Made by a program: the position numbers and the translations under genes. The notes under the pieces are model-generated. The model saw nothing but the letters and a program-made list of their open reading frames with translations, was not told where the DNA came from and searched no databases. Below, piece after piece: positions 1-5,015 of a stretch of DNA of 5,248 bases (the first letter of the stretch is position 1; every line of letters begins with the position of its first letter). This DNA is from Nitrospirota bacterium. Lineage in GTDB: Bacteria; Nitrospinota; Nitrospinia; Nitrospinales; Nitrospinaceae. The stretch covers positions 1 through 5,248 of the forward strand of contig QIDN01000340.1 in the NCBI GenBank assembly GCA_003229345.1, written 5' to 3'.

Positions 1-420
1 GCGGCCGGTTTCGTCATCCAAAAAATGGCTGAGTTGCAGGCAACGGTCCTGGGCGCCGTTCAACGCCTGTACCGTTTTCTGAAAATCGATTTCAGCCAAG
101 CCGTGGTGGATGTCTTTCTTCTCCAGCCAGCGGAGAAAGGAATACAGGTCGAACAGGATTTCGTTCGTTTCGGTTTTGGTGGACACGGAGTTGAATGGCA
201 GGAATCCCACCACAAACCGGCTCAGGTGCATCGGCCGAAGGCTTTCCGGTTCCGCCGTAACGGTGCGGTTGCCCATTTCTCCGGAATGCTCCATTCCCGA
301 TTCGATCAGGCAATTGTGAAACAGCGCCAGGCTTTTGCCGAGTTCTCCGGCAGGTAGTTCCGAAGCGGGGCGCTGGCCGCGGCTCTGAGCATAGCTTTTC
401 ATCAACTCGTAAAGACTCAT
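1..420 (-). CDS. Hypothetical protein, C-terminus beyond the left edge (140 residues visible)
   Basis: An open frame starts at an ATG at 420-418 and runs without a stop to base 1, so the protein is truncated by the window. It begins MSLYELMKSY. It has no signal peptide and no membrane segment, so it is probably cytoplasmic. The visible part looks like a mixed helical domain. Residues 25-40 form an amphipathic helix, residues 62-76 (LRPMHLSRFVVGFLP) are hydrophobic, and residues 83-107 form a second helix ending in FLRWLEKKDIHHGL. I do not recognise the family and assign no function. The start is supported by a TAGGA Shine-Dalgarno at 430-426, which overlaps the TAG stop of the aminotransferase gene upstream. 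With only 7 nt between the genes, co-transcription and translational coupling are likely. The gene is real because the frame is fully open, codon use matches its neighbours and the ribosome site is well placed. The opposing plus-strand frame at 25-357 is its shadow. Confidence 0.75.
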   Translation of the reverse strand, partial: MSLYELMKSYAQSRGQRPASELPAGELGKSLALFHNCLIESGMEHSGEMGNRTVTAEPESLRPMHLSRFVVGFLPFNSVSTKTETNEILFDLYSFLRWLEKKDIHHGLAEIDFQKTVQALNGAQDRCLQLSHFLDDETGR

Positions 421-427
421 TGCAATC

Positions 428-1522
428 CTAAGATGGAGTGGAAGCCGAAAGGCAATTCTTAAGCGTGTCGAGCAGGCGCTGGAATTCTTCCGTGGTGATA
501 TCTCCCATGTTGGCGATCCGGAAAATACTTTCGCTTAGTTTTTTCTGGCCCGCATAAATGACGAATCCTTGTCCCTTCAAACGATCATGCAACCCTTGGT
601 AGGTGACGTCCTCCGGCAGTTTCAGCGCGGTCAGGGTGTTGGACAGGTGCGTTTCGGAAACAATGAACTCCAATCCCATTTCCCGGAATCCCTTCCGAAG
701 CATCGCCGACGCCTGGCGGTACCGATTGATCCGGCCTGTGACTGTTTCTTCAAGCAGCTCATCGAGCGCGGCATCGAGCGCGTAATGAATCTGCACCGCC
801 GGGGTGAACAGGGTATCGCCTTTTTCCTGGGCCTGATGATTTTTATATAAATTGAAATAATGGGAGGGCTCGGGAATTTTATTCAGCCGTGCCATTTCGG
901 TTTTGCGCGCCAACACGAACGAGACGCCCGGCAGGCCCTGCAGGCATTTGTTGGCGGTGCCCACGCAGAAATCGACGCCGGCGCGGTTGAAATCCAGAGC
1001 GTCGCCCGCCAAGCCGCTGATGCTGTCCACCAGAAACCGTTTTTTATATTTCCGGACCAGCTCTCCGATTTCATGAACCGGGTTGAGCAGTCCCGTAGTT
1101 GTTTCATGATGTACCAGAGCGACCACTTCAATTTTAGGATTTTGCTTCAGCACCTGTTCGATATTGCTCAGAACGGGCGGCTCCCCCCAGGGGGTGTCGA
1201 GGCACTGTGTGTTGAACCCGTACGCTTCCGCCATGGCGGAAATGCGCTCGCCGTAAACGCCGTTGCGGATCACCAGCATGGTTTCCCCCTCGCTGAGGCA
1301 GGAGCATACCGCCATTTCCAGCGCGGCGGTACCAGAACCCGTGGTCAGCACGGCGTCGTAATCATTTTGGATGCCGAAGGCACGAACCAATTTGGAGCGG
1401 ATCGACTGCATCAGATCCGAAAACTCCTTTTCCCGGTGGCACAGGTCAGGCTTCAGCAGAGCCTGGCGGACCCGCTCGGTCACATTGACGGGCCCCGGAT
1501 TGAGTAGAACGGTTCGTTTCAT
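428..1522 (-). CDS. Class V PLP-dependent aminotransferase, PhnW / alanine-glyoxylate aminotransferase-like
   Basis: This is a complete 364-residue cytoplasmic fold-type I aminotransferase of the class V family, close to the usual 360-370 residues of 2-aminoethylphosphonate:pyruvate transaminase (PhnW). Such enzymes move an amino group between a small amine or amino acid and pyruvate or glyoxylate through pyridoxal phosphate. Visible motifs are the N-terminal LLNPGPVNVTERV (6-18), the cofactor phosphate loop TGSGTAALEM (61-70), HHETTTGLLNP (138-148), the PLP-nitrogen aspartate D166 in VDSISG, the Schiff-base lysine K192 in GTANKCLQGLPG, and the substrate-carboxylate arginine R335 in FRIANMG. 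The ANKC-QG-PG-F signature is closest to PhnW. However, the window holds no phosphonatase, PEP mutase or C-P lyase gene, so the true substrate (aminoethylphosphonate, alanine/glyoxylate or serine/glyoxylate) is unproven and I give no symbol. The ATG at 1522 has a weak purine site (CCGGAAAAA) upstream. The gene leads an operon with the unknown gene at 1-420. Confidence 0.93.
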   Translation of the reverse strand: MKRTVLLNPGPVNVTERVRQALLKPDLCHREKEFSDLMQSIRSKLVRAFGIQNDYDAVLTTGSGTAALEMAVCSCLSEGETMLVIRNGVYGERISAMAEAYGFNTQCLDTPWGEPPVLSNIEQVLKQNPKIEVVALVHHETTTGLLNPVHEIGELVRKYKKRFLVDSISGLAGDALDFNRAGVDFCVGTANKCLQGLPGVSFVLARKTEMARLNKIPEPSHYFNLYKNHQAQEKGDTLFTPAVQIHYALDAALDELLEETVTGRINRYRQASAMLRKGFREMGLEFIVSETHLSNTLTALKLPEDVTYQGLHDRLKGQGFVIYAGQKKLSESIFRIANMGDITTEEFQRLLDTLKNCLSASTPS

Positions 1523-1546
1523 CAGTTTTTCCGGTTAAAACCACAA

Positions 1547-1558
1547 CTATTTAAATAG
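1547..1558. promoter_or_regulatory. Perfect 12-bp palindrome CTATTTAAATAG, possible operator
   Basis: CTATTTAAATAG is identical to its own reverse complement. It lies directly downstream of the predicted -10 of the aminotransferase promoter and covers the predicted start point near 1553. That is where a repressor dimer would block transcription. The AT-rich composition makes a chance palindrome possible, and no known operator is recognised. Confidence 0.35.
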
Positions 1559-1559
1559 G

Positions 1560-1588
1560 ACTATACCACCCCTCCAAACCCCCGCAAA
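1560..1588 (-). promoter_or_regulatory. Candidate sigma70 extended -10 promoter for the aminotransferase operon
   Basis: Read on the minus strand, TATAGT lies at 1565-1560 and is preceded by TGG at 1568-1566, which makes an extended -10 element. A weak -35 (TTTGCG, 3 of 6 matches) lies at 1588-1583 with a 17-bp spacer. The predicted start point near 1553 leaves a leader of about 30 nt before the ATG at 1522. The call comes from consensus matching by eye. Confidence 0.5.
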
Positions 1589-1630
1589 AATAAATTATTA
1601 GAAGGTCCGGCACCCCGCCGCGCGGGAATT

Positions 1631-1639
1631 TGGTATGAT
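1631..1639 (+). promoter_or_regulatory. Candidate extended -10 promoter for the DUF4159/VWA operon
   Basis: TGGTATGAT matches an extended -10 (TGn followed by TATGAT, 5 of 6 to TATAAT). No convincing -35 is seen 16-18 bp upstream, where the DNA is C-rich (near 1610-1617). The spacer holds a short GC palindrome, CCGCGCGG (1618-1625). The predicted start near 1646 would give a 46-nt leader before the GTG at 1692. Confidence 0.45.
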
Positions 1640-1660
1640 TGCGGAAGAACAGACTCTTTC

Positions 1661-1687
1661 ATGAATCCTCTTTGCCGGTGGGTGTGA
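1661..1687 (+). other. Possible 8-codon upstream ORF in the leader of the DUF4159 gene
   Basis: The frame ATG...TGA encodes MNPLCRWV. It ends 4 nt before the GTG start of the DUF4159 gene, in a different frame. It lies inside the leader predicted from the extended -10 at 1631-1639. Its only purine-rich site (GGAAGA, 1643-1648) lies too far upstream to be a good ribosome site. It may be meaningless or may act through termination and re-initiation. Confidence 0.2.
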
Positions 1688-1691
1688 TCCA

Positions 1692-2456
1692 GTGCGGTTG
1701 AACCTTCTCATTCTAATGGTCTGCCTTCAGGCAGGCATCCTGATTCCCTCGTCGGCATCCGCTTTGGGCGCGGCCTCGAAGGTCGTCATCCCTCAAATCA
1801 AATATAAGGGAGGGAACTATAATCCCCGGCCTCACGCAGTGGAAAGCCTGCTGGCGCAGATGGCCAAGCGCACTTCCGTAGAAGTCAAACGGTCTCCGTT
1901 GTTTCTGAAACCGGGGGATGCCCGGTTATACCGGCATCCGTTCATTTATATGGGCGGTAATAAGGCTTTCAAACCGTTCAGTGAAAAAGAATTGAAAGCT
2001 CTGCGCAATCACCTGACCTACGGTGGATTTCTGCTGATCGACGACAATTCCTCGAAGCCGAATTCCGAGTTCGATAAATCGGTTCGGAGGATGATCGGCC
2101 GTCTGTTCCCCCACGTTCCCTTGCAACGTATTTCCCGGGACCATTCCATTTTCCGCTCCTTTTATTTGATCAATCAAGTGGTGGGCCGGGTGGTGAATAA
2201 ACCGTATCTGGAAGGGATCACCACCAAAGGACGTACCGTGCTGGTGTATTCCGCCAACGATCTCGGCGGGGCCTGGTCCAAAAGCAAGCTGGGACACTGG
2301 GATTTCGACATGATTGGCGGCGGTAACCGGCAGAGGAAGCTGAGTCTCCGGCTGGGTGTCAACATCATGATGTACGCGCTGACGCTGGATTACAAAAAGG
2401 ATATGGTGCATCTGCCCATCATTCTCGAACGCCTGCGGAGGGTCAATCCAAGGTGA
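1692..2456 (+). CDS. Exported DUF4159-domain protein
   Basis: This is a 254-residue protein with an N-terminal Sec signal. A short basic start (MRLN) leads into a hydrophobic core at about residues 5-18, and an Ala-Ser-Ala site suggests cleavage after A24. The mature protein is therefore predicted to be periplasmic. The rest (about residues 32-235) matches my knowledge of DUF4159, a domain with a class I glutamine-amidotransferase-like fold and no demonstrated enzyme activity. Landmarks are IPQIKYKGGNYNPRP (33-47), HPFIYMGG (82-89), a helix at FSEKELKALRNHL, GGFLLIDDNS (111-120), and a C-terminal RLGVNIMMYALT segment. The start is GTG at 1692. The frame has a stop at 1662-1664 and no ATG upstream, and the GGTGGG at 1677-1682 is a modest ribosome site. 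The stop codon overlaps the next gene's start by 4 bp, so the two products are very likely made together. The molecular function is unknown. Confidence 0.88.
   Translation: MRLNLLILMVCLQAGILIPSSASALGAASKVVIPQIKYKGGNYNPRPHAVESLLAQMAKRTSVEVKRSPLFLKPGDARLYRHPFIYMGGNKAFKPFSEKELKALRNHLTYGGFLLIDDNSSKPNSEFDKSVRRMIGRLFPHVPLQRISRDHSIFRSFYLINQVVGRVVNKPYLEGITTKGRTVLVYSANDLGGAWSKSKLGHWDFDMIGGGNRQRKLSLRLGVNIMMYALTLDYKKDMVHLPIILERLRRVNPR
2437..2442 (+). promoter_or_regulatory. Ribosome binding site GGAGGG for the VWA/GATase gene
   Basis: A strong GGAGGG lies inside the end of the DUF4159 gene, 10 nt before the GTG at 2453. It decides that start, because the next in-frame Met (residue 74) would remove both N-terminal membrane helices. 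The GTGA overlap with the upstream stop points to translational coupling. Confidence 0.75.
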
Positions 2457-4756
2457 ACTGGCTGGCCGCACTATGGGGTGAAGAGTGGAGCGAATACAAC
2501 GCCTGGGAGTTGCACTGGACGTCGGACGTCTGGGGAGGCACCTTTGTTTTTCTGGGGGTGTTGATCGTTCTGTCTCTGTGGTTTTTCTGGGCCAGCCTTT
2601 CGCGGGTCCGTTCCCTCTGGAAGAAAATATTTCTTTATGCTCTGCGGGTAGTCGTCCTGTTGTTGGTGGCGATGGTGGTTTTGCAGCCGCGACTGGAGTT
2701 CAAGAAAATCCAGCCTTTGAAAAATACCGTCGCCGTTCTGCTCGATGACAGCAAAAGCATGACGATCAAAACCTTTCCTTCCGAAAAACCCCGGAGTGAT
2801 CTGGTGCGCAAGGTGATGGAAAGCAATAAGGAATATTTTGAAACGTTAAAGCAGGATTATGAAGTAGATTTCTTTTTTGCCTCGGATAAGATCGACCCGG
2901 TTCCGCTCTCGAACGTGGTAACCGGTTATCAGGAACAGGCGATCAATACCGACCTGCATCAGGTGTTTTTGGATGTGGCGGAAAATTACGAGGGCCAATC
3001 CTTGCAGGGTGTCCTCCTGTTTTCCGACGGCGCCGACCTCACCCAGGATCCATCCGGTATTTCTCCGGAGTTTACCGAAACGCTGACCCGGTTGAATGGA
3101 CCGGTGCATACCTTTCAGGCGGGAGGCAACGAAGGATTCAAGGACTTAGCCATCGAAAAGGTGGATGCAACGGACTTCGGGTTTGTTCATCAACCGCTGA
3201 ATATTGCCGTAACAGTTTCCGCGCGGGCCATCGGCAAGAAAAATATTCCGCTGGTGCTGAAAGAAGGCGATAAAATTCTGGTTTCAAAAATCGTTTCACT
3301 GAAAGAAGAGGATTCGCAATACACCGCAGAACTTCAGTTCACTCCGGCGTCTATCGGCAAACGCATTTACACACTTTCGGTCCCCGTGTTTGCGGGCGAG
3401 GCGGTGGAGGTCAATAATCGCTGGAGTTTTGAGGTCAAGGTGATCCGCGACCGGGTGCGCGTGCTTCACTTGAATGGCCGGCCTTCGTGGGATTCACGTT
3501 TTTTGAGGGAAGCGCTTGCCAACAATCCCAAGGTGGATTTACTGTCTTTCTTCATTTTGCGAACGCTGACCGACGATGTGGGCGCCACCACTTCCGAATT
3601 GAGTTTGATTCCGTTTCCATCCAATCTCCTGTTCAGCGATTATCTCAACTCGTTCGATCTGGTTATTTTTCACAACTTCAAATTTTCCCCGTTCATTGAC
3701 AAGAAAAACCTGTCCAACATCAAGGAGTATGTGGAGCAGGGAGGGGCGTTTCTGATGATCGGCGGCGACCTCTCGTTTGAAGGCGGTGGATACGACCGCA
3801 CCCCGGTGGAAGATATTCTCCCGATGCGTATCCGGGGCGGGTCCAAAAAGTTTCTGCTGGGAGAATTACAGATGAAAGTGCAGCCGAAGCTTTCTCATCA
3901 TCCCGTGCTCCGGTTGGAAAACGATCCAAAACAGAATATGAAGGCCTGGAAATCACTGCCTCCCCTTCAGGGAGTCAACATCGGGCTGGTTCCGGTGAAG
4001 GGGGTGCACGTGCTGAGCACCGCCCGGAAAAATAAAGTCAATGCTCCGGTGCTGGTGACGCGCCAGGTGAAAGAAGGACGCACCATGGTCATCGCTACTG
4101 ATTCTTCGTGGAACTGGAACTTCCTGCGTGTGGGGGAGGGCGGTAGCGGACGGTATTACCAGAAGTTTTGGGAAAACGTCATCGCCTGGATGACCCGCGA
4201 GCCGGAAACCAATCCCATTCAGGTGGAAACCGACAAGCAAAAATACCGGGAGCATGAAAAAGTCATCATCCACTTTAAAGTCAGCGGACAGGATTACAAT
4301 CCCCTGCCCGGTGTCGAGGTGGATTTTGTGGTGAACTCCCTGCCGAAGGAACAGGAACGGGTCCGGGAAACCGTGAAGACCGACGAACACGGAGAAGGGC
4401 GGTTCGAATTTGCGCCGGGCCGGGAGGGGTTTTATTCGGCGAAGGTGACCCTGACTTCCGGTGGCGAGGTGCTCTCCGGTGAAACCCGTTTCATCGTGTT
4501 CAGTCCGCAGATCGAATTTCAAAAACCGTTGGTGAACGAAACGCTTCTTCAATCTTTGTCGAAAGTGACCGGCGGCAGTTATCAAGTATTGGAAGAGGGG
4601 ATGAAGATCAAAAATCTGACTTTCCCCAATCCGGAAGTGGAAATCAAGTCCAGTTCGCGGATGGTCTCGCTGTGGGATAGCTGGTGGACGTATGGGTTGA
4701 TTGTCGGATTCCTCGCGGTGGAATGGTTTACACGCCGCAAATCCGGCCTCAGTTAA
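2453..4756 (+). CDS. Membrane-anchored VWA protein with a GATase1-like domain
   Basis: This 767-residue envelope protein has two N-terminal membrane helices (about 29-49 and 59-78) and one C-terminal helix (about 744-760). Basic residues sit in the short loop 51-58 and at the C-terminal RRK, so the large central region (79-743) is predicted to be periplasmic. It starts with a von Willebrand A domain (about 91-225) with an intact metal site: D98-x-S100-x-S102 in LLDDSKSM, T166 in NTD, and D192 in FSDGAD. A beta-sandwich-like segment follows (about 232-330). Next is a class I amidotransferase-like region (about 334-580) with VLHLNGRPSWDSRFL, FDLVIFHNF, GGAFLMIGGDLSFEGGGY and FWENVIAWM. No nucleophile-elbow Gly-x-Cys-x-Gly is present, so enzyme activity is unlikely. 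An Ig-like segment follows (about 588-682). The architecture is known from BatA-like gene clusters, usually near MoxR ATPases and DUF58 proteins. A scaffolding or binding role with the DUF4159 partner is inference. Confidence 0.9.
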   Translation: MNWLAALWGEEWSEYNAWELHWTSDVWGGTFVFLGVLIVLSLWFFWASLSRVRSLWKKIFLYALRVVVLLLVAMVVLQPRLEFKKIQPLKNTVAVLLDDSKSMTIKTFPSEKPRSDLVRKVMESNKEYFETLKQDYEVDFFFASDKIDPVPLSNVVTGYQEQAINTDLHQVFLDVAENYEGQSLQGVLLFSDGADLTQDPSGISPEFTETLTRLNGPVHTFQAGGNEGFKDLAIEKVDATDFGFVHQPLNIAVTVSARAIGKKNIPLVLKEGDKILVSKIVSLKEEDSQYTAELQFTPASIGKRIYTLSVPVFAGEAVEVNNRWSFEVKVIRDRVRVLHLNGRPSWDSRFLREALANNPKVDLLSFFILRTLTDDVGATTSELSLIPFPSNLLFSDYLNSFDLVIFHNFKFSPFIDKKNLSNIKEYVEQGGAFLMIGGDLSFEGGGYDRTPVEDILPMRIRGGSKKFLLGELQMKVQPKLSHHPVLRLENDPKQNMKAWKSLPPLQGVNIGLVPVKGVHVLSTARKNKVNAPVLVTRQVKEGRTMVIATDSSWNWNFLRVGEGGSGRYYQKFWENVIAWMTREPETNPIQVETDKQKYREHEKVIIHFKVSGQDYNPLPGVEVDFVVNSLPKEQERVRETVKTDEHGEGRFEFAPGREGFYSAKVTLTSGGEVLSGETRFIVFSPQIEFQKPLVNETLLQSLSKVTGGSYQVLEEGMKIKNLTFPNPEVEIKSSSRMVSLWDSWWTYGLIVGFLAVEWFTRRKSGLS

Positions 4757-4772
4757 CCGGGCAAGGCCCGGT
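4756..4772 (+). other. Short GC hairpin right after the VWA gene stop
   Basis: ACCGGGC (4756-4762) and GCCCGGT (4766-4772) form a 7-bp perfect stem with an AAG loop. It begins on the last base of the TAA stop. It is followed by GCAAATTT, so there is no T tract and it is a poor intrinsic terminator by itself. It may protect the mRNA 3' end or be part of the structured region that follows. Confidence 0.45.
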
Positions 4773-4790
4773 GCAAATTTAGCTGGAGCG

Positions 4791-4871
4791 GAGGGGCGCA
4801 ATCAAAGAGTTGCCGTCGCCAACCCAGCGTGACGCTGGACCTAACCTGGCATAGACGGAAGGGCGCGATTG
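4791..4871 (+). other. Structured non-coding segment with nested helices, possible RNA element
   Basis: Reading inward, CAATC (4799-4803) pairs with GATTG (4867-4871), CCGTC (4813-4817) with GACGG (4854-4858), GCC (4818-4820) with GGC (4848-4850, leaving an ATA bulge), and CCAGCG (4824-4829) with CGCTGG (4833-4838, TGA loop). All helices nest without conflict. No plus-strand ATG occurs between 4757 and 5015, and no riboswitch consensus I know fits. It could be a structured 3' untranslated region, the leader of the gene at 5016, or a dispersed repeat. The pairing was found by eye and not scored for energy. Confidence 0.4.
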
Positions 4872-4899
4872 AAACGTTCCTTTCGCCTTTCAGGTTTTT
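4858..4899 (+). terminator. Probable intrinsic terminator of the DUF4159/VWA operon
   Basis: GAAGGGCG (4858-4865) can pair with CGCCTTTC (4884-4891) as an 8-bp stem with one G-U pair and an 18-nt loop. TTTTT follows at 4895-4899, 3 nt after the stem. The long loop and gap before the T tract make it imperfect. It is the only stem in the intergenic region followed by a T run, and it lies just before the promoter candidate for the next gene. Confidence 0.5.
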
Positions 4900-4908
4900 A
4901 AACTGCCT

Positions 4909-4923
4909 GCAGGGGCACCCTGC
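4909..4923 (+). other. Compact hairpin GCAGGG-GCA-CCCTGC
   Basis: A perfect 6-bp stem with a 3-nt loop lies just upstream of the predicted -35 of the next gene. It has no T tract, so it is not a terminator. Its left arm is also used by the CAGGGG/CCCCTG pairings nearby, so these folds would exclude each other. It could equally act as a DNA operator palindrome. Confidence 0.35.
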
Positions 4924-4924
4924 C

Positions 4925-4953
4925 TTGTGAAACCCCTGTATTTCCTGTAATAT
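4925..4953 (+). promoter_or_regulatory. Candidate sigma70 promoter for the membrane protein gene at 5016
   Basis: TTGTGA (4925-4930, 4 of 6 to TTGACA) and TAATAT (4948-4953, 4 of 6 to TATAAT) are spaced by exactly 17 bp. The start point would be near 4960, giving a leader of about 56 nt. A CCCCTG copy lies inside the spacer and two more lie in the leader. A TTGACG at 4969-4974 is an alternative -35 but has no good -10. Confidence 0.45.
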
Positions 4954-5015
4954 CAAAACCTAAAACGGTTGACGAGCCTTCCCCTGCAGATAAACCCCTG
5001 ATATTTTGAGAAACG

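Larger units (their letters stand above)
4907..4989. repeat. 9-bp inverted repeat CTGCAGGGG / CCCCTGCAG with extra CCCCTG copies
   Basis: CTGCAGGGG at 4907-4915 is the exact reverse complement of CCCCTGCAG at 4981-4989. Two further CCCCTG copies lie at 4933-4938 and 4995-5000, giving four copies of the hexamer in about 90 bp when both orientations are counted. A second inverted pair, AGGTTTT (4892-4898) and AAAACCT (4955-4961), surrounds the promoter. The arrangement suggests protein binding sites or alternative RNA folds. Confidence 0.5.

Noticed and set aside
860..1507. Long plus-strand open frame (215 codons) opposite the aminotransferase
   Set aside because: The minus strand encodes an enzyme with clear motifs. 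The plus frame gives a protein with no recognisable domain and has no ribosome site; it is a shadow of a GC-rich gene.
1926..2471. Minus-strand open frame (181 codons) opposite the DUF4159 gene
   Set aside because: Its His- and Gln-rich composition is typical of an antisense shadow. The plus-strand gene has a signal peptide, domain motifs and coupling to the next gene.
4756..4772. Intrinsic terminator directly after the VWA gene
   Set aside because: The stem is good but is followed by GCAAATTT and not by a T tract. The hairpin at 4858-4899 is the better candidate.
3953..4801. Long minus-strand open frame (282 codons) opposite the end of the VWA gene
   Set aside because: It lies antisense to a well-supported coding region, its composition is rich in His, Pro and Arg, and it matches no family.
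4791..4871. A known riboswitch class (TPP, SAM, cobalamin, glycine, c-di-GMP, fluoride, preQ1, guanidine)
   Set aside because: None of the conserved core sequences I know for these classes is present, so no class name is given.
4861..4876. GGGCGCGATTGAAACG resembles the 3' end of a type I CRISPR repeat (ATTGAAAC)
   Set aside because: It occurs once, with no second copy or regular spacing in the window. The bases are explained by the helix and terminator pairing.
4753..4956. Minus-strand 67-codon frame across the intergenic region
   Set aside because: It has no ribosome site before its ATG and no recognisable domain. It coincides with DNA whose helices better explain the sequence constraint.
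4907..4989. Mobile-element end or attachment site
   Set aside because: The inverted repeats are short, there is no target duplication and no transposase or integrase gene nearby. Promoter regulation is simpler.
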